This document shows positions 1-7,210 of a stretch of DNA of 8,182 nucleotides, piece after piece. Where the stretch lies: positions 1-8,182 of the forward strand of contig JAISPI010000115.1 in NCBI GenBank assembly GCA_031275075.1, given 5' to 3'. Numbering within the stretch: the stretch's first letter is position 1; each line of letters begins with the position of its first letter. Source of the stretch: Burkholderiales bacterium (GTDB lineage Bacteria; Pseudomonadota; Gammaproteobacteria; Burkholderiales; Casimicrobiaceae). The translations under genes and the position numbers were made by a program. The notes below the pieces were generated by a model, which did not search any database, was not told the origin of the DNA, and saw only the letters and a list, made by a program, of their open reading frames with translations.

Positions 1-1373
1 CGCAACTGGCTGATCTGGCGGCAGGCATGCAGCACGGTGGTGTGGTCACGACCGCCGAAGCGACTGCCGATTTCGGGAAGCGACATTTCGGTCAGTTCTT
101 TGGCAAGCGCCATGGCAACTTGTCGCGGACGAGCGATGGCGCGTGAACGTTTTTTCGAGTGCATGTCGGCGATTCGGATTTTGTAGTAATCGGCGACGGT
201 TTTCTGGATGTTTTCAATAGAGACTTGCCGGTTTTGTACGGCGAGCAGGTCGCGCAAGGCTTCTTTGGCGACGGCCAGCGTGATGTCAGTGCTGTGAAAG
301 CGGGCATAAGCCAGAACGCGCTTTAACGCGCCTTCGAGTTCGCGTACGTTGGAGCGGATGTGTTTGGCAATGAAGAAAGCCACTTGTTCGTCGAGCGCGA
401 CATTGACGGACTTTGCTTTTGCAAGCAGGATCGCGACCCGCATTTCCAGCTCCGGCGGCTCCAGCGCGACGATCAAACCCCAGCCGAAACGCGAGACCAA
501 CCGCTCTTCCACGCCCTTGATTTCGCGCGGGTAGGTGTCGCAGGTGATGACAACTTGTTTGTGCGCTTCGACCAGCGCATTGAACAGGTAGAAAAATTCT
601 TCTTGGGTTCGTCCTTTGTCGCGGAAGAACTGGATATCGTCGATCAGTAAGAGATCGAGCGAATGGTAGTAGCGTTTGAATTCGTCGAACGATTTGTGCT
701 GATAGGCGCGCACCACGTCGGAGACGTATTTTTCAGCGTGAATGTAGCGAATTCTGGCGGAGGGCGTGTGTTGCAGCAGATGGTTGCCGATCGCCTGGAT
801 CAAATGGGTTTTGCCGAGGCCGACGCCGCCGTAAATGAACAACGGGTTGTACGAAGTTGGCGATTCGGCAACTTGTATGCTGGCGGCGCGCGCCAGTTGG
901 TTTGCTTTACCGGTTACGAAATGGTCGAAAGTGAACGCCGGATTCAGGCGGTGTGTTTCGTGGCGCTGTGCGGCGCCGTTCTCAGAGGAAGCGATTGCGG
1001 GCGTGGGCGCGGAAACAGACGCGGCAGAAATGACAGAGGCGGCAGGAGGCGTGGCACCATTACCGCCGGTATTCGAAACACTTCTTTCGTTCGGCGCGGC
1101 CGTTGCGGGCGCCGTATTTTTGATAGAGAAACGGAGGCGTAACGGCTGTCCCGCCGCGACTTGTGCCAGCGCCTCAATGCGTTCACCAAAATGCCGCCGC
1201 ACCCAGTCTTGTACGAAGGTATTGGGCGCCAGAATGCACAATTCTTCGGCGGTTTCTTCGCACGACAAGAGCTTGATCCACGTCGAAAATTGTTGTGGGC
1301 TCAGCTCCTCCGACAGCGTTGCCAAGCAGGCGGACCAGATCGGAGTATTGGCAGATGAAGGCGCGGTGGACAA
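1..1373 (-). CDS. dnaA: Chromosomal replication initiator protein DnaA (C-terminal end outside window)
   Basis: DnaA binds oriC as an ATP-driven filament, melts the duplex and loads DnaB helicase. Reading the minus strand gives 457 residues from the proposed start before the left edge. Family length is about 450-470, so only the last few residues are missing. Domain I is at about 10-85 (SPQQFSTWIK). A Ala/Ser/Thr/Pro-rich linker lies at about 86-140. The AAA+ domain has Walker A GGVGLGKT at 182-189, Walker B LLLIDDIQFF at 241-250, a box VII arginine in RLVSRFGWGL near 295, and a sensor II region RSNVRELEGAL near 340-350. The domain IV signature GGRDHTTVLHAC is at 440-451. The start chosen is TTG at 1371-1373, because AGGA lies 6 nt before it and similarity to DnaA begins just after. 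An in-frame ATG at 1443-1445 would add 24 residues that do not resemble DnaA. The gene is divergent from panB. Confidence 0.95.
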   Translation of the reverse strand, partial: MSTAPSSANTPIWSACLATLSEELSPQQFSTWIKLLSCEETAEELCILAPNTFVQDWVRRHFGERIEALAQVAAGQPLRLRFSIKNTAPATAAPNERSVSNTGGNGATPPAASVISAASVSAPTPAIASSENGAAQRHETHRLNPAFTFDHFVTGKANQLARAASIQVAESPTSYNPLFIYGGVGLGKTHLIQAIGNHLLQHTPSARIRYIHAEKYVSDVVRAYQHKSFDEFKRYYHSLDLLLIDDIQFFRDKGRTQEEFFYLFNALVEAHKQVVITCDTYPREIKGVEERLVSRFGWGLIVALEPPELEMRVAILLAKAKSVNVALDEQVAFFIAKHIRSNVRELEGALKRVLAYARFHSTDITLAVAKEALRDLLAVQNRQVSIENIQKTVADYYKIRIADMHSKKRSRAIARPRQVAMALAKELTEMSLPEIGSRFGGRDHTTVLHACRQISQL

Positions 1374-1681
1374 TCGTTTTCCTGAAAAAACGGAGGATAA
1401 AAAAGCGCGCCGTGAGCCAAGGTCGCGCGTAGGAAATGGGGACATTTTACCCCACTGCGGGGAGGTGTTCCGGTCTGGTTAGGCAGAAACGCGGTATTTT
1501 CTATAACGCTTTGTTTTGCTTCGAAAATCATTTCCATTCGGGATGCTGCGGTAAATTCCCGCTTTTTCTGGCCTTTCGTTTCCCGGATTTTTCGCACGCT
1601 TTTCCGTATGTAACGCAGACGATGCTCTCCGATCTGGTAATCTATCCTCCGCACAAAAAATCAGTTTTGGAAAATTCGCTT
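1374..1681. other. Divergent dnaA-panB intergenic region, no gene seen
   Basis: These 308 bp must hold the promoters for dnaA (minus) and panB (plus), but I find no convincing -35/-10 pair for either. No TTATNCACA-type DnaA box is visible on either strand. The nearest resemblances are TTATCCTCC on the minus strand near 1395 and CTATCCTCC on the plus strand near 1642, each with at least two mismatches. Three G/C runs at 1437-1441 (TGGGG), 1450-1454 (CCCCA) and 1459-1462 (GGGG) could form two mutually exclusive small hairpins in the dnaA leader. Their role is unknown. Confidence 0.5.
1380..1383 (-). promoter_or_regulatory. Ribosome binding site favouring a TTG start for dnaA
   Basis: On the minus strand AGGA is followed by six bases (AAACGA) and then TTG. 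The upstream ATG at 1445 is preceded by GTGGGGTAAA, a poorer match to a Shine-Dalgarno sequence. The choice of start is inference. Confidence 0.5.
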
Positions 1682-2494
1682 ATGTCTTCTCAAGCCCCAA
1701 TCCAGCGCCTGACCCGCCTCGATCTGGCCAAAATGCGCGCTGTCGGCGAGAAAATTGCCGTACTTACTTGCTACGACGCCAGTTTTGCCGCGTTGTGCGA
1801 GGCGGCGGGCGTTGACGCGCTGCTGGTGGGAGATTCTCTTGGAATGGTGTTGCAAGGGCACGATTCCACTTTGCCGGTGACACTCGAAGATATCGTTTAT
1901 CACATTGCCGCCGTTGCACGCGGTTCTCGTAAGCCGCTCGTGATCGCTGACATGCCATTCGGCAGTTTTCAGCAGTCGCCGCAGATAACTTTTGCTAATG
2001 CGGCGCGGCTGATGGCTGCTGGTGCGCAAATGGTCAAGCTCGAAGGCGGCATTGAAATGGCCGAAACGACGCATTTTTTGACTTCGCGCGGGATTCCGGT
2101 TTGCGCCCATGTCGGGTTGACGCCGCAGTCGGTGCATCAACTGGGCGGGTATCGGGTTCAGGGGGGCGACGAGAAGGGCGCGCAAAGATTGCATGCCGAC
2201 GCTTGTGCGCAGGAGGCGGCGGGGGCGGCGTTGATGGTTCTCGAAGCGGTACCGGCGGCGTTGGCGGCGACACTGACCGAAACCTTGACGATTCCGACGA
2301 TCGGCATTGGCGCTTCTGCCGCTTGTTCCGGGCAGGTGCTCGTGCTGTACGACATGCTCGACCTCTCGCCGGGCAGAAAGGCGCGTTTTGTCAGGAATTT
2401 TATGTCCGGTCAGCCGTCTGTTGCCGCAGCTATTGCCGCTTATGTGCGGGCGGTCAAGGACGGCAGTTTTCCTGCGGCGGAACATTGTTATTGA
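1682..2494 (+). CDS. panB: 3-methyl-2-oxobutanoate hydroxymethyltransferase (ketopantoate hydroxymethyltransferase)
   Basis: PanB transfers a hydroxymethyl group from 5,10-methylene-tetrahydrofolate to 2-ketoisovalerate to give ketopantoate, the first committed step of pantothenate synthesis, in the cytosol. The 270-residue product has the usual family length and a complete TIM-barrel pattern. LTCYDASFA is at 28-36. VGDSLG and ADMPFG carry the Mg-binding aspartates D51 and D90. VKLEGG carries K119 and E121. CAHVGLTPQS is at 141-150, E188 in LEAVP is the probable catalytic glutamate, and TIGIGA is at 206-211. The ATG at 1682 matches the usual N-terminus and has GGA about ten bases upstream. 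The reading frame stays open to 1436, but the extra residues look like translated intergenic sequence. panC follows after 15 bp, so the two are almost certainly co-transcribed. Confidence 0.96.
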   Translation: MSSQAPIQRLTRLDLAKMRAVGEKIAVLTCYDASFAALCEAAGVDALLVGDSLGMVLQGHDSTLPVTLEDIVYHIAAVARGSRKPLVIADMPFGSFQQSPQITFANAARLMAAGAQMVKLEGGIEMAETTHFLTSRGIPVCAHVGLTPQSVHQLGGYRVQGGDEKGAQRLHADACAQEAAGAALMVLEAVPAALAATLTETLTIPTIGIGASAACSGQVLVLYDMLDLSPGRKARFVRNFMSGQPSVAAAIAAYVRAVKDGSFPAAEHCY

Positions 2495-2509
2495 AAAGCC
2501 GGCAGCATC

Positions 2510-3394
2510 ATGCGCGTCATTTCCCGTATTTCCGAACTCCGCGCGGCGCTTGCTGAGTTGCCGTCTGCGCCGTGTGTTTTCGTGCCGACGATGGGCAATT
2601 TGCATGACGGGCATACCAGCCTGATGCGGCAGGCGCGTGAATACATGGCGAATGCTGGCGTGTCTCAGGGGCGCGTGATCGCGAGTATTTTCGTCAACCG
2701 TCTGCAATTTGGCCCAAACGAAGACTTCGAGCGTTATCCGCGCACGTTCGAACGCGATTGCGCTGTGCTTGAAGCAAACGGCGTCGATCTCGTGTTCGCT
2801 CCGGAAGAAACAGATCTGTATCCGGAGCCGCAGCAGTATTACGTCGATCCGCCGTCGGTGCAACATATCCTCGAAGGCGCGTTTCGCCCCGGTCATTTCC
2901 GAGGTGTGGCGACGGTGGTTTTGAAGCTTTTCAATATTGTGCAGCCGCAGGCCGCGTTCTTCGGTAAAAAGGATTACCAGCAATTGCTGGTGATTCGTGA
3001 GATGGTGCGGCAACTGGCGTTGCCGGTCGCTATCGTTGCGGGCGAAACGGTGCGCGACGACGACGGTCTGGCGCTGTCATCGCGCAATCAATACCTTTCA
3101 TCCGCCGAACGTGCCGAAGCGCCGCGGTTGTATCGGCAGTTGTGTGCGATGCGCGAGACGATTCTGGACAGTCACCGCTGCGGAAAAACGTTGACTGCCG
3201 CAGATTGTGTCCGGCTCGAAAATGCGGCGGTTGCCGAACTCAATACGCATGGCTGGAAAACCGATTACATATCCATCCGCCGGAGAAACGATCTGGAGCC
3301 GCCGACGGCTTTGACGGAAATGACAAACGGCCTGGTGGTGCTGGCGGCAAGCCGTCTGGGGACAACCCGGTTGATTGATAATATTGAAATATAA
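2510..3394 (+). CDS. panC: Pantoate--beta-alanine ligase (pantothenate synthetase)
   Basis: PanC joins D-pantoate to beta-alanine with ATP, through a pantoyl-adenylate, to make pantothenate. The 294-residue product is slightly longer than the typical 280-290. It has the cytidylyltransferase-type HIGH-like motif MGNLHDGH at 28-35, the pantoate-binding stretch QFGPNEDFERYPR at 66-78, FGKKDYQQL at 151-159 and the KMSKS-like loop LSSRNQYLS at 189-197. The smaller C-terminal domain ends in TTRLIDN. The start ATG follows the panB stop by 15 bp, with only a weak Shine-Dalgarno sequence. That fits translation linked to panB, but this is inference. Confidence 0.96.
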   Translation: MRVISRISELRAALAELPSAPCVFVPTMGNLHDGHTSLMRQAREYMANAGVSQGRVIASIFVNRLQFGPNEDFERYPRTFERDCAVLEANGVDLVFAPEETDLYPEPQQYYVDPPSVQHILEGAFRPGHFRGVATVVLKLFNIVQPQAAFFGKKDYQQLLVIREMVRQLALPVAIVAGETVRDDDGLALSSRNQYLSSAERAEAPRLYRQLCAMRETILDSHRCGKTLTAADCVRLENAAVAELNTHGWKTDYISIRRRNDLEPPTALTEMTNGLVVLAASRLGTTRLIDNIEI

Positions 3395-3421
3395 ACGGTG
3401 TAAAAGCGTATAACGCAGGCG

Positions 3422-3449
3422 CTGATAAAGGCCCATTTGCCGTTACAAT
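3422..3449 (+). promoter_or_regulatory. Possible sigma70-type promoter for panD
   Basis: CTGATA (3422-3427), a 16-bp spacer and TACAAT (3444-3449) lie in the 89-bp panC-panD gap, ending 34 bases before the panD start. The -10 matches consensus at five of six positions and the -35 at four of six. Chance occurrence is possible. panD may simply be read through from panBC. Confidence 0.25.
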
Positions 3450-3483
3450 GTTTTTCTGAAACACCCTTTCCATAGGCAAGGCA

Positions 3484-3873
3484 ATGCAAAGAACGATGTT
3501 GAAATCCAAGTTGCACCGTGTCACGGCAACTCACGCTGATCTGCATTATGAGGGTTCTTGCGCCATCGACGAGGACTTGCTCGATGCGGCGGATATTCGC
3601 GAATACGAAAAAGTCGAAATTTGGAATGTCAATAACGGTGAACGTTTTACCACCTACGCGATTCGCGCCAAGCGCGCTTCGGGCATTGTTTCCGTCAACG
3701 GTTCCGCCGCGCGCCGTGCTGCGCCAGGTGATATTTTGATCATCGCCACGTTTGCCGATTACGGCGAAACCGAGCTGGCGCATTACGAGCCGACGTTGGT
3801 CTACGTCGATTCGCAAAACCGCATCGTCCGAAAAGAACAAAAAATTCCAGTGCGAGCGACTACGCGCACTTGA
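3484..3873 (+). CDS. panD: Aspartate 1-decarboxylase precursor
   Basis: PanD decarboxylates L-aspartate to beta-alanine, the second substrate of PanC. It is made as a proenzyme that cleaves itself between Gly24 and Ser25, leaving a pyruvoyl group on the alpha chain. The cleavage site is visible as YEGSCAID with G24 and S25, and the residues known to help, K9, T57 and Y58, are all in place (TTYAIRA). The length of 129 is normal (about 126 in E. coli). The first ATG is used because the family begins M-x-R-T-M-L; a second ATG lies five codons in. AGG and AAGG sequences at 3474-3481 precede the start. It lies 89 bp after panC in the same direction, so panBCD together supply the pantothenate branch. 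Confidence 0.96.
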   Translation: MQRTMLKSKLHRVTATHADLHYEGSCAIDEDLLDAADIREYEKVEIWNVNNGERFTTYAIRAKRASGIVSVNGSAARRAAPGDILIIATFADYGETELAHYEPTLVYVDSQNRIVRKEQKIPVRATTRT

Positions 3874-3940
3874 TTCCCGTTGTGCGCGATACGGTCGTTT
3901 TCACAGCGTCCCGTGCGTGTTCAGGAATCAGGGAGATACC

Positions 3941-4996
3941 ATGTCGAAGACTTTAACGCTGACCGTATCCGGCGTCGTGATCGGATTGTTGGCATTGGCG
4001 CTCAGTCATTACGGCAATCCGCCCAACATGGGTGTTTGCGTCGCGTGTTTTTTACGCGACGTGTCCGGCGGAATGAAATTACACAGCATTGCGTCGCTGC
4101 AATACATGCGCCCCGAAATTTTTGGCTTTGTGCTTGGGGCGTTCCTGATGGCGATGGCTTTCAAGGAGTTCAGACCGCGTGCCGGATCATCGCCACTCAC
4201 CTGCTTTTCTTTGGGCTTTCTGATGATGGTCGGCTGCCTGGTCTTTTTGGGCTGTCCGTTGCGCATGGTATTGCGAATCGCTGGCGGCGACCTGAATGCG
4301 GTCGTCGGACTTGTTGGTTTCGTTTGCGGGATAGGAATTGGCGCGCTATTCCTGAAACGGGATTTTGCGTTACCGGCCAATCAACCGCAAACGAAAGCGG
4401 AAGGAGCCATTTTCCCGTTGCTGTGTGCACTTATTTTCGCGCTGGCGTTGTGGAGAAGCAATTTGTTTGCGGCCAGTCAGCAAGGCGTTGGCGCTGCGCA
4501 TGCGCCGCTCGTGTTGTCGCTCATTGCCGGGTTGGTGATCGGGGGCATCGTACAACGGACGCGTTTTTGCTTCATCGGCATGGCGAATCATATCTTCTTG
4601 TTCGGGCGTTGGTCGATGGCGGCGGGCGTGGCAATGCTGACAGCGGTTGTGCTGATCGGGAATGTTGTATTGGAAAATTTTCATTTTGGTTTTGCCGGAC
4701 AGCCGATTGCGCACACGGATGGCGTCTGGAATTTTCTATCGATGGCGCTGGTTGGCTGGTGCGGTGTTTATCTGGGCGGTTGTCCGCTACGGCAACTGGT
4801 CAGCGCCGGACAAGGTAATGGCGATGCAGCGGTTGTCACACTCGGCATGTTGTTGGGCGCGGCGGTAGCGCACAATTTCGATTTGACATCAAGCGTGGCA
4901 GGGCCGACGACGGGAGGAAAAATGGCTGTTGCCGGAGGGATCGTCTTCGTGCTGGTTATCGGGTGGTTGTATTCAAAACAAAAAACACAAGGTTGA
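3941..4996 (+). CDS. yedE: YeeE/YedE-family membrane protein of the selenium-associated type (putative selenium transporter)
   Basis: This is a 351-residue, multi-pass inner-membrane protein with about nine to ten hydrophobic segments in two related halves. The wording matches the selenium-linked YedE subfamily (TIGR04112, seleno_YedE) more closely than E. coli YedE. NMGVCVACFLRD at 29-40 gives the C33/C36 pair. GCPLR occurs at 104-108 and again at 280-284, as GGCPLRQLVSAGQGN. RTRFC is at 206-210 and AHNFDL at 310-315. Conserved membrane cysteines fit handling of a sulfur or selenium species, as in the YeeE thiosulfate transporter. Transport of selenium by this subfamily is predicted from genome co-occurrence and has not been shown here. 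The start ATG has GGGAG five bases upstream; the longer open frame back to 3752 overlaps panD and is rejected. It converges on selC, 21 bp away. Confidence 0.88.
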   Translation: MSKTLTLTVSGVVIGLLALALSHYGNPPNMGVCVACFLRDVSGGMKLHSIASLQYMRPEIFGFVLGAFLMAMAFKEFRPRAGSSPLTCFSLGFLMMVGCLVFLGCPLRMVLRIAGGDLNAVVGLVGFVCGIGIGALFLKRDFALPANQPQTKAEGAIFPLLCALIFALALWRSNLFAASQQGVGAAHAPLVLSLIAGLVIGGIVQRTRFCFIGMANHIFLFGRWSMAAGVAMLTAVVLIGNVVLENFHFGFAGQPIAHTDGVWNFLSMALVGWCGVYLGGCPLRQLVSAGQGNGDAAVVTLGMLLGAAVAHNFDLTSSVAGPTTGGKMAVAGGIVFVLVIGWLYSKQKTQG

Positions 4997-5017
4997 AAGC
5001 CCCGATTTTTTAAAGGG

Positions 5018-5112
5018 TGGCGGAAGAGCACAGGAGTCGAACCTGCCCGGGACTGCTGGCAGCCCCATCTGGATTTGAAGTCCAGCCGCTCCACCGGGAA
5101 CGTTGCTCTTCC
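5018..5112 (-). tRNA. selC: tRNA-Sec (UCA anticodon)
   Basis: This is the selenocysteine tRNA, charged with serine by SerRS, converted by SelA and delivered by SelB. It is 95 nt long including an encoded CCA (5018-5020), the same length as E. coli selC. The long 8-bp acceptor stem pairs perfectly, GGAAGAGC (5105-5112) with GCTCTTCC (5022-5029), and G is the discriminator. The T arm contains GGTTCGACTCC. The extended variable arm holds GGGGCTGCCAGCAGTCCC. The anticodon TCA is at 5076-5078 within CTGGACTTCAAATCCAG. On the minus strand TAAAAT (5123-5128) lies ten bases upstream of the 5' end as a possible -10, but I see no well-spaced -35. No clear terminator separates it from the converging yedE. 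Confidence 0.97.
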
Positions 5113-5128
5113 ATATTCAGCGATTTTA

Positions 5129-5157
5129 ACCGCAAAGAACGCATAGACCGCAAAGAA
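5129..5157. repeat. Two direct copies of ACCGCAAAGAA
   Basis: An 11-bp word occurs exactly at 5129-5139 and 5147-5157, with a period of 18 bp. Runs of CGCAAAGAACGC-type words are familiar intergenic repeats in beta- and gammaproteobacteria. Here they lie just upstream of selC and may overlap its promoter. Confidence 0.6.
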
Positions 5158-5164
5158 TATCTTA

Positions 5165-5215
5165 CGCGAAGAAGAAAAGCCTTCTTCCTTCATGGAAGAA
5201 GGGGCTTTCTTCGCG
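5165..5215. repeat. Long imperfect inverted repeat between selB and selC
   Basis: Three paired blocks stack to about 20 bp: CGCGAAG (5165-5171) with CTTCGCG (5209-5215), AAAG (5176-5179) with CTTT (5205-5208), and CCTTCTTCC (5180-5188) with GGAAGAAGG (5194-5202). The loop is TTCAT. There is a 4-nt bulge on one side and a 2-nt bulge on the other. It lies 77 bp past the selB stop, so it could stabilise or end the selB transcript, but no run of U follows on the minus strand. With the flanking repeats it may instead be part of a composite intergenic repeat element. Confidence 0.6.
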
Positions 5216-5238
5216 CTTTCGCGTGAGAAATTGTTTTT

Positions 5239-5273
5239 CTGGATTCTGTGATTTCGCTTCGCGCAGAATGACG
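5239..5273. repeat. Degenerate palindromic intergenic repeat
   Basis: Read on the minus strand it begins CGTCATTCTGCGCGAAGCGAA and ends AGAATCCAG. This resembles the widespread GTCATTCTGAGCGAAGCGAA-type intergenic repeat. Its inner arms ATTCTGTG (5243-5250) and CGCAGAAT (5262-5269) pair with one G-T. It lies just after the selB stop. Assignment to a named repeat family was not tested. Confidence 0.5.
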
Positions 5274-5292
5274 AATTCGGTATATCTGATTC

Positions 5293-7197
5293 TTAATCCT
5301 TGGCCGCTGATTCCTGGTTTGCGAACAGTTCCGCATCACGCAGCAGATGGCGGTTGCCCTGACGGCGGGTGAAACCGCTGCGGTCGAAAAATTCGAGAAT
5401 TTGAATGGCCAGTTTGCGACCGACACCGAAACGGTTACGCAAAGCCGCAGTTTCCATGCCGCCGTCGCTGCTGTCGGCAGCGGTGGCTCGAACGATCTCC
5501 GCGATGCGGGCGATTTGTGCCGTCAAGTAATAACGGTCGCGGACGATGGCGACAACGTAGCCCAGCCGCATGGCTTTATGCAACAGGGCGCGTGCCGTTT
5601 CTTCCGGAGTCTGTGCAGCGTTCGCAAGATCGCGCACCCAACACGGCGGCTCGTGGAAGAGCGGTAGCAAACGTTTCCATAACAAATCCTCTTCGGCGGT
5701 AAAAGCGAGCCGGTGTTGCGGCAAATGCAGCCATCCATTTGTGTTGATCAGACGTTTCTCATTCAGCAACCGATCAATATGCGCAAAGACCAGCACTTCC
5801 GGTGTGTTGGGTAGCGCCATCCGTCGTAATCGGGCGCGCCCGACGCCGAGGTGTTCTGGATAGCGCGCATGGGATTCGGCCAGCGACGCGACGAGGCTAT
5901 CGCATTGCTGTTCTGCCATTACGGCGTCCATCGCATAACCACCCTTGATGAGCGCGCCGGAGGAAGGTAACAAAGTTTGCAATGCCGGAGCCGTCAGTTG
6001 TCGCGCCCAAGCGAAAGCATCGAGTTCAACGGCGCCCTGCTGCAACCACAACGCCAGCACATCATGGTCATCGTTCGTTTCAGTACGACGTGAAAGCCAG
6101 TGCAAAAATGCCGGTTGCCGTTTACCGCGCCGAGGCGGTGTCAGTGACAACACACGCGCTCCCGCCAGCGTGTGTCTGGCGCTGATGTCGCGCACAATCA
6201 GCACATCATCGTCGGCCAGATGCAACGGCGTATCGAGCGCCAGTTCGCAAAGTACAGAGGCAGTTTCTGGCGGCTGCAACAACGACAACCGACCGGTAAG
6301 ATGGCTGGCGGCGTGGTGCAGATGAACGGATTGCCACTGTTGCAGGGAAATGGGCGAGCCGAGAAGACCAAGTTCAACCAGACAGCGGCTTACCGGCGAA
6401 GGCGGCGCTTCGGATAACAGCCAATCGCCGCGAGCAATGTCGTCCTTGTGCAAATCGCCGACGAGATTCAGCGCGATACGTTGACCGGCATGCGCAGTTT
6501 CGGTCGGGTGATCCTGTGCGCGAAGATGACGCACCCGCACCGATTGTTCGGCACCTGTCAACCACAAAGTGTCGCCGATGTTGACGTGGCCGTTCAGCGC
6601 GGTGCCGGTGACGACGAGACCGGCACCGTGTACATGAAAAGCACGGTCAATCGCCAGCCGGAAGCGGTGAGTATTGCGTGTTGACGAGATTTTTTGCTGC
6701 AATACCAGTGCTTGCAAATGCGTTTTTAGCGCGACGATGCCGTCGCCGGTGATTGCTGAAACCTCAAAGAAAGCGACGCCATTCCAAGCATAGCGACGCA
6801 ACTCCTGTTCAAGCGCTTCACGGACTTCAGTGCGTCGTTCTGCTTCAACCTTGTCGATCTTTGTCAGCACAACGGTCAGATCTGGAATACGCAACAGATG
6901 CAGAATCGCCAAGTGCTCCTCGGTCTGCGGCATGATTCCGTCGTCGCACGCAACAACGAGAAGCGCATGCTGAACACCGCCGACACCGGCCAGCATGTTA
7001 GTCAAAAATTTTTCGTGACCGGGGACGTCGATGAAACCGAGAATTTCACCGTCCGGCAAAGGCAGGTAGGCATAACCGAGATCAACGGTCATCCCGCGCC
7101 GTTTTTCTTCGGGCAAGCGGTCGGTATCGGTGCCGGTCAGCGCCCGCAGCAACGACGTTTTGCCATGATCGACATGACCTGCGGTAACGAAAATCAT
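5293..7197 (-). CDS. selB: Selenocysteine-specific elongation factor SelB
   Basis: SelB is a GTPase that binds Sec-tRNA and the SECIS hairpin in selenoprotein mRNAs and recodes UGA as selenocysteine at the ribosome. The 634-residue product is full length (about 614 in E. coli). G motifs are intact: GHVDHGKT at 7-14, GMTVDLGY at 35-42, DVPGHEKF at 57-64, TKID at 112-115 and SAIT at 147-150. EF-Tu-like domains 2 and 3 follow to about 355. The C-terminal winged-helix region, which binds the SECIS, ends with FGVGRKLAIQILEFFDRSGF at 590-609. The start ATG overlaps the stop of the DUF559 gene as ATGA, and no good Shine-Dalgarno sequence is seen just upstream, so translation probably depends on coupling. 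Its first 36 codons are duplicated at 7676-7783. selC lies 180 bp downstream on the same strand. Confidence 0.97.
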   Translation of the reverse strand: MIFVTAGHVDHGKTSLLRALTGTDTDRLPEEKRRGMTVDLGYAYLPLPDGEILGFIDVPGHEKFLTNMLAGVGGVQHALLVVACDDGIMPQTEEHLAILHLLRIPDLTVVLTKIDKVEAERRTEVREALEQELRRYAWNGVAFFEVSAITGDGIVALKTHLQALVLQQKISSTRNTHRFRLAIDRAFHVHGAGLVVTGTALNGHVNIGDTLWLTGAEQSVRVRHLRAQDHPTETAHAGQRIALNLVGDLHKDDIARGDWLLSEAPPSPVSRCLVELGLLGSPISLQQWQSVHLHHAASHLTGRLSLLQPPETASVLCELALDTPLHLADDDVLIVRDISARHTLAGARVLSLTPPRRGKRQPAFLHWLSRRTETNDDHDVLALWLQQGAVELDAFAWARQLTAPALQTLLPSSGALIKGGYAMDAVMAEQQCDSLVASLAESHARYPEHLGVGRARLRRMALPNTPEVLVFAHIDRLLNEKRLINTNGWLHLPQHRLAFTAEEDLLWKRLLPLFHEPPCWVRDLANAAQTPEETARALLHKAMRLGYVVAIVRDRYYLTAQIARIAEIVRATAADSSDGGMETAALRNRFGVGRKLAIQILEFFDRSGFTRRQGNRHLLRDAELFANQESAAKD

Positions 7198-7210
7198 GGA
7201 GCGACTCTGC
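7089..7210. repeat. 122-bp direct repeat, copy 1 (5' end of intact selB)
   Basis: This stretch matches 7675-7796 at an offset of exactly 586 bp, with no gaps and seven differences. Four differences lie in the coding part, all at third codon positions and all synonymous. Three lie in the 13 bp upstream of the start codon. It covers the first 36 codons of selB and a little of its leader. Confidence 0.95.

Noticed and set aside
1390..1650. DnaA boxes near dnaA (TTATCCTCC and CTATCCTCC)
   Set aside because: Each has at least two mismatches to TTATNCACA, and they do not form an ordered cluster.
1301..1654. A 117-codon minus-strand open frame upstream of and overlapping the dnaA start
   Set aside because: It overlaps dnaA in another frame, its product resembles no family I know, and it has no clear ribosome site.
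1436..1681. N-terminal extension of PanB by 82 residues
   Set aside because: The extra residues are unlike any PanB and the family begins at about the ATG at 1682.
1661..3013. A 450-codon open frame on the minus strand across panB and panC
   Set aside because: It lies antisense to two clear enzymes, and its product is rich in Arg and His with no recognisable domain. It is a by-product of GC-rich codon use.
3752..3940. N-terminal extension of YedE overlapping panD
   Set aside because: The extension overlaps the strongly supported panD frame. The ATG at 3941 has a good ribosome site and matches the family start.
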